Shown one piece after another: positions 36,170-43,386 of a DNA stretch of 64,000 nt. The stretch comes from DASVBE01 sp963770375. Its GTDB lineage: Bacteria > Actinomycetota > Actinomycetes > Streptosporangiales > Streptosporangiaceae. The stretch spans positions 558,001-622,000 of the forward strand of contig CAVYPM010000028.1 in assembly GCA_963770375.1 (NCBI GenBank), written 5' to 3'. The position numbers were made by a program, and so were the translations under genes. Every line of letters begins with the position of its first letter. Position 1 is the stretch's first letter. The notes beneath the pieces are model-generated. The model was not told where the DNA came from, ran no database searches, and saw nothing but the letters and a program-made list of their open reading frames with translations.

Positions 36170-38488
36170 TCATGGGCTGGGCGTTACCGTCCAGGCCGAC
36201 CCGTTCCAGTGCTCGATAAGGGTCGTATTGCCGTCGAAGCCTGCGTTGAGGAGCAGGACGCCGACCGCCCAGGCATTGTTCGCCTTCAGGGCGTCGACCG
36301 AACCAAGATCACCCTCCGCTCCGGGACTGGGCCGCACGGCCCACGCGGTGCCGTTCCAGTGCTCGGTGAGGGTGGCGAACTGCGTGGGCGACAGCACTGT
36401 GTCGCCCACGGCCCAGGCGTCGCTGGCGTTGGTGCTGCTCACCCCGCGCAGGGCACTGATCCCGTTGGCGTTGACGCTGGGCACGGCGGTCCAGGAAGTG
36501 CCGTTCCAGTGCTCTGTGTACGGGACCGGCTGCCCGTTGACGAGGTTGTAGCCCACGACCCAGGCATTGCTCGCGGACGAGGCGGTTACCGAGGGAAGGG
36601 TGCCGAAGGGCACTGGCGCCGGGCTGGGCACCGCCTGCCAGGAGGTGCCGTCCCAGTGCAGGATCTGGAGGTTCGAGGCGGGGTCATTGCCCACCGCCCA
36701 CGCATTGGTCGCAGAGATGGCGGTCACCGATTCCACGCCGATACCCGCCGGGCAGGGGACAATAGTCCAGTTCGTGCCGTTCCAGTGCTCGATCAGGTTG
36801 CCGCTGGCGAAGTTGGAGAAGTTAAAGCTGAACCCCACCGCCCATGCGTCCGTCGCCGAGGTGACGGCCACCGACTGGAGAATGTTGTCGGGCGCGGAGG
36901 TGTTGGGGCTGGGCACGACAGTCCACGAGGTACCGTCCCAGTGCTGGATGAGCGTGGTATCCGTGCCGCTCGGGTCCAGGAGCTGACCGACCGCCCACGC
37001 GTTGGTGGCGGAGGTGGCGGCGACCCCTCGCGAAACGGCGGCCCGGTCCGAACTCAGGTTGGGTGTCGCCGTCCACGAGGTTCCGTTCCAGTGCTCGATG
37101 AGCGACCGTGCGGCAAGGCCCTCACCGTCCTGGCCGGCCGCCCAGGCGTTGCTCGCGGACGTGGCAGCGACCGAGTAGAGGACGGAATCTGAGCCGGGGT
37201 TTATGGCCGGCACGATCGTCCAGGACGTGCCGTTCCAGTGCTCGGTGAGCGTCCTTGTCCCGGCGGCGGTGCTGGTGCTGCCGACCGCCCAGGCGTTGCC
37301 TGACGAGGTGGCGGTCAGGGAATTGATCTCCCCGCTGGTCCCCGGGTCGAGGCTGGGGCTGGTCACCTGGGTCCAGGCGGTGCCGTTCCACCGTTCGAGC
37401 AGCGGGGTGATCCCCCCGCCGCCGTTGGGCGTGAAGCCAGCGGCCCACGCATTGCCCGACGAGGTGGCCGTGATCGTGGTGAGGTCACTGCCCGTGCCGG
37501 GGCTGGGGCTGGTCACCTGGGTCCAGGCGGTGCCGTTCCATCGCTCGATGAGCGTCTGGCTCCCGGTGTCGGTCTCGATGGTGCCCGCCGCCCAGGCGTT
37601 GGTGGAGGACGTGGCGGTGACCGACCCGAGGCTGCTGTTCGTGCCGGGGCTGGGGCTGGTCACCTGGGTCCAGGCGGTGCCGTTCCACCGCTCGATGAGC
37701 GTCGCGTTCCCGGTATCGGTCCCGACGGAGCCCACCGCCCACGCGTTGGTCGCCGACGTGGCGACGACCGAGGAAAGCGCGGTGTCGGTCCCCGGGCTAG
37801 GGCTGGGCACGACGGTCCAGGCGGTGCCGTCCCAGTGCTCGATGAGCGTGGCGAGCCCGGTGCCGGACTCGGTGAACCCGGCCGCCCATACATCGGTTGC
37901 CGACCTGGCGGAGACTGACTGGAGGACGGAGCCGCTGCCCGGATTCGGGCTGGGCACGACCGACCAGGCGGAGCCGTCCCAGTGCTCGGTGAGCGGCCCG
38001 AAACCACCGGTGCCCTGATCCTCGCCGACCGCCCAGGCGTCGGTGGCCGATTCCGCCGACACCGAGAGCAGGCTGTCGGAGGTTCCCGGGCTGGGGCTCG
38101 GCACGAGCGCCCAGCTCGAGCCATTCCAGTGCTCGGTCAGGGTGGTGTGCGCGGATGGGGTGCCTCCAATGCCCACCGCCCACATGTCCGTCGCGGAAAC
38201 GGCGTCAACCGCGGCGAGGAGATCGGTGACACTCTCCGTGGCACTGGTAGCCCGGGGCTTCGCCGCTGGGCTGGCCGGCGGAGGGCTGATCTTGCACGGC
38301 GCGGACGGGCCCGCCGGATCGGGGATCTGGTGGCTGATGGCCAGGCTGATGGCCTGCCTCAGCGGGCTGGCGCAGGGCGCCGCGGCGGCGGGTGCCGCGG
38401 CGGCCAGGTTCGCGGGCCCAAGCGCGGTCAGCGCCCCTGCCATCGCGCATGACACGGCAAATATCCGCCTGGCTGACCGCAGCAGCAT
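36170..38488 (-). CDS. secreted WAVG-repeat protein (large)
   Basis: This roughly 772-aa secreted protein has a signal peptide (FAVSCAMAGALTALGPANLA) and then about 14 imperfect repeats of some 45-50 aa. Each has a core like SATNAWAVG followed by TLIEHWNGTAWT and VPSPSPG. The pattern, regular beta-hairpins with conserved Trp and Gly, suggests a beta-propeller-like fold. The ATG at 38488 has AAGGAG 9 bp upstream. No enzymatic motif or wall anchor is seen. A shorter relative with PASTA domains lies at 51585. Surface binding or adhesion is a guess. Confidence 0.8.
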   Translation of the reverse strand: MLLRSARRIFAVSCAMAGALTALGPANLAAAAPAAAAPCASPLRQAISLAISHQIPDPAGPSAPCKISPPPASPAAKPRATSATESVTDLLAAVDAVSATDMWAVGIGGTPSAHTTLTEHWNGSSWALVPSPSPGTSDSLLSVSAESATDAWAVGEDQGTGGFGPLTEHWDGSAWSVVPSPNPGSGSVLQSVSARSATDVWAAGFTESGTGLATLIEHWDGTAWTVVPSPSPGTDTALSSVVATSATNAWAVGSVGTDTGNATLIERWNGTAWTQVTSPSPGTNSSLGSVTATSSTNAWAAGTIETDTGSQTLIERWNGTAWTQVTSPSPGTGSDLTTITATSSGNAWAAGFTPNGGGGITPLLERWNGTAWTQVTSPSLDPGTSGEINSLTATSSGNAWAVGSTSTAAGTRTLTEHWNGTSWTIVPAINPGSDSVLYSVAATSASNAWAAGQDGEGLAARSLIEHWNGTSWTATPNLSSDRAAVSRGVAATSATNAWAVGQLLDPSGTDTTLIQHWDGTSWTVVPSPNTSAPDNILQSVAVTSATDAWAVGFSFNFSNFASGNLIEHWNGTNWTIVPCPAGIGVESVTAISATNAWAVGNDPASNLQILHWDGTSWQAVPSPAPVPFGTLPSVTASSASNAWVVGYNLVNGQPVPYTEHWNGTSWTAVPSVNANGISALRGVSSTNASDAWAVGDTVLSPTQFATLTEHWNGTAWAVRPSPGAEGDLGSVDALKANNAWAVGVLLLNAGFDGNTTLIEHWNGSAWTVTPSP
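37340..37700. repeat. near-identical DNA repeats inside the WAVG gene
   Basis: Three copies of a block beginning GGGGCTGGTCACCTGGGTCC and running on through CAGGCGGTGCCGTTCCA occur near 37352, 37503 and 37650, about 145-150 bp apart. These neighbouring repeats are much more alike in DNA than the rest, indicating recent duplication or gene conversion. Confidence 0.75.
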
Positions 38489-38630
38489 TCGTGGCGCTCC
38501 TTGCTGAGGGCAAAATCTCAGAGGTCTGCACTTCTGCACGGGCCACAGGCAGCTCCCGTTCAAGGGTGGTCTGATCTGGTCAGAACCTCGCGGCGGGCGG
38601 CTGGATCCGGTCAGATTTGACAGGCCTTAT

Positions 38631-38662
38631 GTACCTTGACGGTTACGTAACCATCTTGGTAC
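38631..38662. promoter_or_regulatory. 32-bp operator dyad over the ArsR promoter
   Basis: The centre GGTTACGTAACC (38641-38652) is a perfect 12-bp palindrome. It is flanked symmetrically at 5 bp by GTACC (38631-38635) and GGTAC (38658-38662). TTGACG (38636-38641) and TACGTT (38660-38665) can serve as -35 and -10 at 18-bp spacing, so a bound repressor would block the promoter. Transcription would begin near the GTG at 38672, giving a nearly leaderless message. Confidence 0.65.
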
Positions 38663-38671
38663 GTTCAGAGG

Positions 38672-38995
38672 GTGGAAGCTGTCCTGCGGGCGCTGGCGGA
38701 CGAGGGCCGGCGGACGATGGTCGAGGCGCTGGCCGGCGGGCCGGCGACGGCGGGTGAGCTGGCGGCGCTGCTGCCGATCGCCCGGCCGGGGGTGTCGCGG
38801 CACCTGCGGGTACTACGGGAGGCGGGGCTTGTCGACGTCCGCCAGGAGGCACAGCGGCGGGTCTACAGCCTGCGCGCCGAGCCGCTGGCCGAGGTCGACG
38901 AGTGGCTGGGCCGGTACCGGGCCCTGTGGGAACAGCGGCTGGACGCCCTGCACACCGAGGTGGCCAGAGGAAAACGCGAGCGGAGGGGCACATGA
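38672..38995 (+). CDS. ArsR-family transcriptional regulator
   Basis: This 107-aa winged-helix regulator has VLRALADEGRRTMVEALAGG, TAGELAALLPIARPGVSRHL (recognition helix) and RVLREAGLVDVRQEAQRRVY. Metal-binding cysteines are absent, so it is of the type paired with SRPBCC proteins rather than a metal sensor. The GTG at 38672 follows the operator dyad directly. Its stop overlaps the next start (ATGA), so the two genes are translationally coupled. Confidence 0.92.
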   Translation: MEAVLRALADEGRRTMVEALAGGPATAGELAALLPIARPGVSRHLRVLREAGLVDVRQEAQRRVYSLRAEPLAEVDEWLGRYRALWEQRLDALHTEVARGKRERRGT

Positions 38996-39513
38996 TGACC
39001 AGCAACGGAGGCGGTATCCGGATCCTGGGCACCCTGCGGTCAGCGGACGGCAAGGGCGTCGTCCGCATGCAGGACCGCTTCGACACCGACATCGATGACC
39101 TGTGGTCGGCCCTCACCGAGCCGCGCCGGCTGGCGCGCTGGATCGCCGAGGTCGAGGGCGACGACCTCCGCCCCGGCGGTGAGGTCCGCGCCCGCTTCAC
39201 CAGCCAGTGGGAAGGCACCGTGCGCGTGCAGGCGTGCGAGCCCCCGCGGCGGCTGCTGCTGCTGACCAGGCCCGACGAACGGCCCGACGAACTGACCATC
39301 GAGGCCACGCTGACCCCCGACGGCGACACGACCATCCTGGTCATCGAGGAACGGGGCATGCCGCTGCCGCACGTCGCCGATTACGGTGCCGGATGGCAGT
39401 GCCATGTCGAGGATCTCGCCGCCCACATCGCCGGCCGCGAGCGCGGCGACATCGAGAAGCGGTGGGACGAGCTCGCGCCCGCCTACCAGAAGCTGGCGGT
39501 CAGCGCCGAGTAG
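38992..39513 (+). CDS. SRPBCC (AHSA1-like) protein
   Basis: This 173-aa START/SRPBCC-fold protein is of the Aha1-C type: MQDRFDTDIDDLWSALTEPR and RLARWIAEVEGDDLRPGGEV form the first half. TIEATLTPDGDTTILVIEER and GAGWQCHVEDLAAHIAGRER form the second. The fold makes a deep hydrophobic ligand cavity. The ligand is unknown. It is fused by ATGA overlap to the ArsR gene and is probably repressed by it. Confidence 0.88.
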   Translation: MMTSNGGGIRILGTLRSADGKGVVRMQDRFDTDIDDLWSALTEPRRLARWIAEVEGDDLRPGGEVRARFTSQWEGTVRVQACEPPRRLLLLTRPDERPDELTIEATLTPDGDTTILVIEERGMPLPHVADYGAGWQCHVEDLAAHIAGRERGDIEKRWDELAPAYQKLAVSAE

Positions 39514-39571
39514 GCGCTGGCCTGCCCGGCCTTGCCCCGCGGCGCCTCGCGCTTCGGCCGGGCGGGCCTGA

Positions 39572-40285
39572 TCACCGGCGCATGACGACGGTGTAGCGGA
39601 CGCCCCGGTCGTCGCGGGTGGCGCCGAGGTCGGCCGGGTAGGCGCGGTGGCGGCTGAGTTTCTGCGCGACGCCGTCGGCGTCGAGGTCGGCGTACCACGC
39701 GGAGAACCCGCGGGCGGAGCGCTCGGCGACGGCGGCGAGCAGAGGCTGGCCGTCCTGGACGTAGGCCCGCAGCCGGACCACGGTGGCGCCTGACCTTCTG
39801 AGCTCGCGGCGGAGCTGGCCTGCGGTGACCCCGGTGAACAGCAGCGACGGCCCGGCCCGCGGGTCGAGGACGACCGCGTACTGGCGGGCTCCGCGGACGG
39901 TATAGGTCGTGAGGTCGGCGATGCCGCCGGGCTGGGCGAGCAGTGCGCGGAGCTCGTCCTCGCCGAGGTCGGCCGCTACCCGCGTCCCGGCCTCAGGCCC
40001 GCTCTCGACCAGCACCGACAGGCGGGGCCGGATGCCGGAGTCGGCGGTGACGGCGACCGGCGATACGCGGGCGTGCCGGAGCCGCGTCCCGATCTGCGAC
40101 GGCTCCAGGTCCAGCACGGGCAGCCGGCCTGCGCCGGGTCCCTTGTGCAGCACGGCCGCGAACCGGCGGCGGTCGCCGTCGCCGTAGCTGGACAGGCTCA
40201 TCAGCGTCCATCCCGCCGGCCCCAGGCTGGCGATCTGGTCCGGCTTGATGTCGTGGGACCAGAGCCAGTGCTCGGGCCGGTTCAT
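39572..40285 (-). CDS. protein with bacterial tandem-repeat-like domains
   Basis: This 237-aa protein has two visible repeat-like ends: PAGWTLMSLSSYGDGDRRRF, then AAVLHKG, and YPADLGATRDDRGVRYTVVM. The middle RGFSAWYADLDADGVAQKLS is similar. The pattern (WxxLxxY..G..RFAAVx) resembles Pfam bacterial tandem repeat domain 1, often attached to secreted beta-lactamase-like enzymes; here it stands alone with no signal peptide. Its ATG at 40285 overlaps the LysR stop (ATGA), so it is co-translated with that regulator. The function is unknown. Confidence 0.65.
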   Translation of the reverse strand: MNRPEHWLWSHDIKPDQIASLGPAGWTLMSLSSYGDGDRRRFAAVLHKGPGAGRLPVLDLEPSQIGTRLRHARVSPVAVTADSGIRPRLSVLVESGPEAGTRVAADLGEDELRALLAQPGGIADLTTYTVRGARQYAVVLDPRAGPSLLFTGVTAGQLRRELRRSGATVVRLRAYVQDGQPLLAAVAERSARGFSAWYADLDADGVAQKLSRHRAYPADLGATRDDRGVRYTVVMRR

Positions 40286-41199
40286 GGCCGCCCCCGCGCC
40301 GGTCCCGGATCCGGCGCGGCCAGGTGGTGCTGGGCCATGGCGAGGAAGGCCCGGACGGCGGGCGGGCTGGTCCCCGTGGGCCACGCCAGCAGGATGCGCC
40401 TTTCGAGCTTCGGCCGGGTCAGGGTGAGCGGAACCACCGTGTCCGGGGGCTGGGGCAGCGCGGACTGGGGCAGGATCGCGACCCCGATCTGCTGCCGGAT
40501 CAGCTCGACGGTGACGCCGGGATCGCTGGTCTCCGCGACGATCTTCGGGGCGAACCCGGCGGCCCGGCAGGCCGCTTCGAGGTTGCTGCGCTGCCTGCTG
40601 GAGGACGTGAGCGCCACCATCGGCGAGTCCCGCAGCGCGCCCAGCACAATGGAGCCCCGTCCGGCCAGCGGATGCCCGGGGTAGACGACGGCCACGGCCG
40701 GTTCCCTGGCCACGAGCCGGGACATGACGTCGGGCGGCAGGCGGTCGTAGCGGCCCAGGCCGATGAGCACCGCGTCGAGTTCGCCCGCCTTGAGGCCGGC
40801 CAGCAGGGCGTCGGTCTCGTCCTCGATCAGCCGCAGCTCGATCCCCGGGTGCTCCCGGTGGAACGCACCGGCCAGGCCGGTGAAGCGCCGGTCCGGGAGC
40901 GGCTGGACGAACCCGATCGCGAGCCGCCCACGGAGCAGGCCGCTGACCGCGGCCACCGCCTCGCGCGCGTGGCCGGCGCTGGCGAGCATGGCCTGGGCGT
41001 GCGGCAGGAGCGCCTCGCCGGCCGGGGTCAGCCGGGCACCGCGGCGGTCCCGGACGAACAGCGTCTCGGACAGCTCCGCTTCCAGGCGGTGGATCTGCTG
41101 GCTGATCGCGGGCTGCGCGATCGGGATCCGCTGAGCCGCACGGGTGAAGTTGCGTTCCTCGGCGATCGCCAGGAAGTACGCCAGCTGCCGCAGTTCCAT
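40282..41199 (-). CDS. LysR-family transcriptional regulator
   Basis: This 305-aa LTTR has the N-terminal HTH LRQLAYFLAIAEERNFTRAA, then IAQPAISQQIHRLEAELSET and LFVR, and an effector domain with LRGRLAIGFVQPLPDRRFTG and ELDAVLIGLGRYDRLPPDVM. VELIRQQIGVAILPQSAL marks the second half. It is divergent from a 95-aa protein gene (41303), its likely target. It is co-translated with the following repeat-domain gene. Confidence 0.95.
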   Translation of the reverse strand: MELRQLAYFLAIAEERNFTRAAQRIPIAQPAISQQIHRLEAELSETLFVRDRRGARLTPAGEALLPHAQAMLASAGHAREAVAAVSGLLRGRLAIGFVQPLPDRRFTGLAGAFHREHPGIELRLIEDETDALLAGLKAGELDAVLIGLGRYDRLPPDVMSRLVAREPAVAVVYPGHPLAGRGSIVLGALRDSPMVALTSSSRQRSNLEAACRAAGFAPKIVAETSDPGVTVELIRQQIGVAILPQSALPQPPDTVVPLTLTRPKLERRILLAWPTGTSPPAVRAFLAMAQHHLAAPDPGPARGRP

Positions 41200-41207
41200 A
41201 CGCAGAG

Positions 41208-41245
41208 CTTATCGCTGTGAGAAGAACTCTCTCTTGGACTTATCG
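41208..41245. promoter_or_regulatory. direct repeats in the LysR divergent promoter
   Basis: CTTATCG occurs at 41208-41214 and 41239-41245, 31 bp (three turns) apart, in the 103-bp spacer between the LysR gene and its divergent neighbour. GAGAAGAACTCTCTC lies between them. They could be activator sites, though no T-N11-A dyad is clear. Confidence 0.35.
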
Positions 41246-41302
41246 TCGCGCCTCGTTCTACGGTTACCGCAAGCCCGCCGACGACACGAGGGGAAGCACA
41301 CC

Positions 41303-41590
41303 ATGACCGTCACCAAGACCCACCACTACACCGTCGGGGAAGCTGACCTTGACGAACTGCTCGCCCGCCGGGCCGCCCTGATCACCGCGGTGCGGGCGGC
41401 CTACCCGGGCCTGACCGGGACCCAGCTGACCCGGCTGGAGGACGGCACCTTCACCGACACCTGGCGCTGGGACACCGCCGAGCGCATGCGCGCGGCCCGC
41501 CCGGCGACCGAACTGCCCGAGGCCCGCGCGGCCATGTCGCTCGTCCGCGACCACACCGCCCGCAACGGGGAAGTCGTCGACGAGCGCTAA
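41303..41590 (+). CDS. small protein, possibly dimeric alpha/beta-barrel monooxygenase-like
   Basis: This 95-aa protein starts MTVTKTHHYTVGEADLDELL and continues AVRAAYPGLTGTQLTRLEDG, then TFTDTWRWDTAERMRAARPA. The strand-helix-strand order and the W-rich second strand recall antibiotic-biosynthesis-monooxygenase-type folds, but no diagnostic residue is visible. A GAGGGGAAG ribosome site precedes the ATG. It is divergent from LysR and likely under its control. Confidence 0.65.
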   Translation: MTVTKTHHYTVGEADLDELLARRAALITAVRAAYPGLTGTQLTRLEDGTFTDTWRWDTAERMRAARPATELPEARAAMSLVRDHTARNGEVVDER

Positions 41591-41636
41591 CGAGACCGAT
41601 GGGGCCATCCCGGCAGCGCCGGCCGCAGCGGCGGCG

Positions 41637-42701
41637 CTACCGGGCCAGGATGTGGCTGAACTGCCAGATGGGCTGGCGGATGCCGGAGCAGGAGTTGTTG
41701 CCCTTGTGGCCGGGGCAGCGCCCGTTGTCGCGCTGGATGGCCCAGATGCTCACCAGCGGGAGCTGGTGGGCCTTGGCGAACGCGGCCACCTGCCGGGCGT
41801 CGGCGGGGTAGGTGACCTCGTTCTTGGCCGGGTTGTCATCCAGGCCGATCATCAGCGTGACGCCCTCCATCCGCCACCGCTGGCGCGAGCTGAGCTGCGG
41901 GTAGATCGGGGCGAGCTGGCGGTGCATGGCGCGCAGCGCACTGATCGCGGCCGCGCCCATGTGCACCGTCTTGCTGGTGGTGAAGTAGTCGAACGCCATC
42001 GCGTTGATCACGGTGATCGCCGCGTGGTGCGCCGCCGCGCTCTTGATGACCTTGATGGAGCTGGGCGGCAGTTCCCACGGCACGATGCCCAGGGTGAGGT
42101 CCACCTGGACGTGCCGGTGGGTCGCCCTGGCCCACTGCTCGAGCTGGGCGATGGCCTCGGACCGGCGGGCGATCCCGGCGTCGTCGTTCAGCGCTCCTTC
42201 CTCCACGTCCATGTCCAGCCGGGTGATCCCGTAGCTGGTGATGACGTTCTCGTACGCCTTGGCGATCTTGTCCACGCTGGAGCAGGAGTCGGCGATCTCG
42301 GTGCCGGTCTGGCCCGCGGTGGACCCGCCGAGCGTGATGAGCACGTCCCCGCCCATGGCCCGCAGCGCGGCGATCTGGGAGGTGAAACGGCCGCCCGGCC
42401 GGATCGGCTGCCCGGGGTCCCCGTTCCACGTCAGCGTGCACGAACCGGGATGCGCCGTGGTCAGGGCCGCCAGCGAGAAGTAGCGGACCCCCGACCGTCG
42501 GGCGACCGACGGGATTGGGACGTTCCGCCAGCCCTCGAAGTACGGCGCGTACAGCTGCGCGGGCAGCAGCCGGGCCCGGTCCGGCGCGGCGGCGGTGTGA
42601 ACGGCCGGGACGGCACCCGCCGCGCATGCCGCAGTGAACGGCACTCCCGCCGCGCACAGCGCGGCGGCGATCAGGGGAGCTGAGACGGAGCGCAGGCGCA
42701 T
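41637..42701 (-). CDS. secreted glycoside hydrolase family 18-like protein
   Basis: This 354-aa protein starts with a signal peptide (SAPLIAAALCAAGVPFTAAC, possible lipoprotein Cys). Its barrel has YFSLAALTTAH, GGDVLITLGGSTAGQTG and the catalytic strand ITRLDMDVEEGAL, matching GH18 DxxDxDxE with Asp, Asp and Glu. AINAMAFDYFT-like and LVSIWAIQRDNG segments fit later strands. It probably acts on chitin or a related polymer outside the cell. It begins at 42701; a codon at 42725 is possible. Confidence 0.85.
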   Translation of the reverse strand: MRLRSVSAPLIAAALCAAGVPFTAACAAGAVPAVHTAAAPDRARLLPAQLYAPYFEGWRNVPIPSVARRSGVRYFSLAALTTAHPGSCTLTWNGDPGQPIRPGGRFTSQIAALRAMGGDVLITLGGSTAGQTGTEIADSCSSVDKIAKAYENVITSYGITRLDMDVEEGALNDDAGIARRSEAIAQLEQWARATHRHVQVDLTLGIVPWELPPSSIKVIKSAAAHHAAITVINAMAFDYFTTSKTVHMGAAAISALRAMHRQLAPIYPQLSSRQRWRMEGVTLMIGLDDNPAKNEVTYPADARQVAAFAKAHQLPLVSIWAIQRDNGRCPGHKGNNSCSGIRQPIWQFSHILAR

Positions 42702-43073
42702 GAGGTGGCCCTTTCCTTCCGGCAACCGGCGGCAGACGGCAGCGTGTTATCGGATCCTAAGATCATCCAGGCGAAAACGGGAGGTCAACTGGCCGCCACG
42801 GCTTCGCCCGCAGCGCCTTGACCACGCCGCCGCCACCGCGTGCGGCAGAAGAGTGCGAAAAGAAGGGGAACATCAGCGGATAGATAACTCTGTCCTTGCC
42901 AGCCCTTGACTGGATACCCACTGGAGGACTAGCCAGGGGGAGTCGGCCATCACGTGGAGCGCTCACTGCTCTGGCTGTCGGGGGGCTCATCTTCGCGTGG
43001 CAGCGCCTGGCTGTGTCACCGGCCAGCGCTTAGTGCCAGCTACCTGAAGCAGGCTCGTGGGGAGGTAGTCGGG
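42702..43073. other. spacer with possible gene remnant
   Basis: About 370 bp before the small membrane-protein gene. On the plus strand a short frame ending at the TAG near 43031 reads GALTALAVGGLIFAWQRL, which looks like a membrane-helix C-terminus but has no credible start. It may be a remnant. Base composition falls from here on. Confidence 0.35.
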
Positions 43074-43313
43074 TTGAGACGATCGAAAGTGCGTGCACAA
43101 CTGGAGACGGCCGTCGCACTGCTCGCGGGAATTCTGGGGATCCTGACCATCTTCTGGCACGACTGGATCGAGGCATTGACAGGCTGGGATCCAGATCAGC
43201 ACAACGGCACTGTGGAATGGATTGTGGTCGTCGGGCTGCTGGCGGTTTCTGCTGCGATAGGCCTGGTAGCGCGCCGCCATTGGCGGCTTCTTGCCGAGGT
43301 TCCTGGCAAGTAG
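43074..43313 (+). CDS. small two-helix membrane protein
   Basis: This 79-aa protein has two membrane helices: AQLETAVALLAGILGILTIF and VEWIVVVGLLAVSAAIGLVA. Between them is WHDWIEALTGWDPDQHNG. A TTG at 43074, with GGGGAGG about 10 bp upstream, gives the compact form; an ATG at 42954 would add 40 unlike-looking residues. No function is known. Similar small proteins are common in actinomycetes beside transport or sensor genes. Confidence 0.7.
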   Translation: MRRSKVRAQLETAVALLAGILGILTIFWHDWIEALTGWDPDQHNGTVEWIVVVGLLAVSAAIGLVARRHWRLLAEVPGK

Positions 43314-43386
43314 CTGCGTCTCGGAGAGGGCGGTCATGCCGCCCTGTAACCGCATGCCAAGAGCCGTCGAACTCAGGTGATCTCAT

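Noticed and set aside
36170..38488. True sialidase/BNR or WD40 assignment for the WAVG repeats
   Set aside because: The Asp-box and WD signatures are absent. Only a general propeller-like pattern can be supported.
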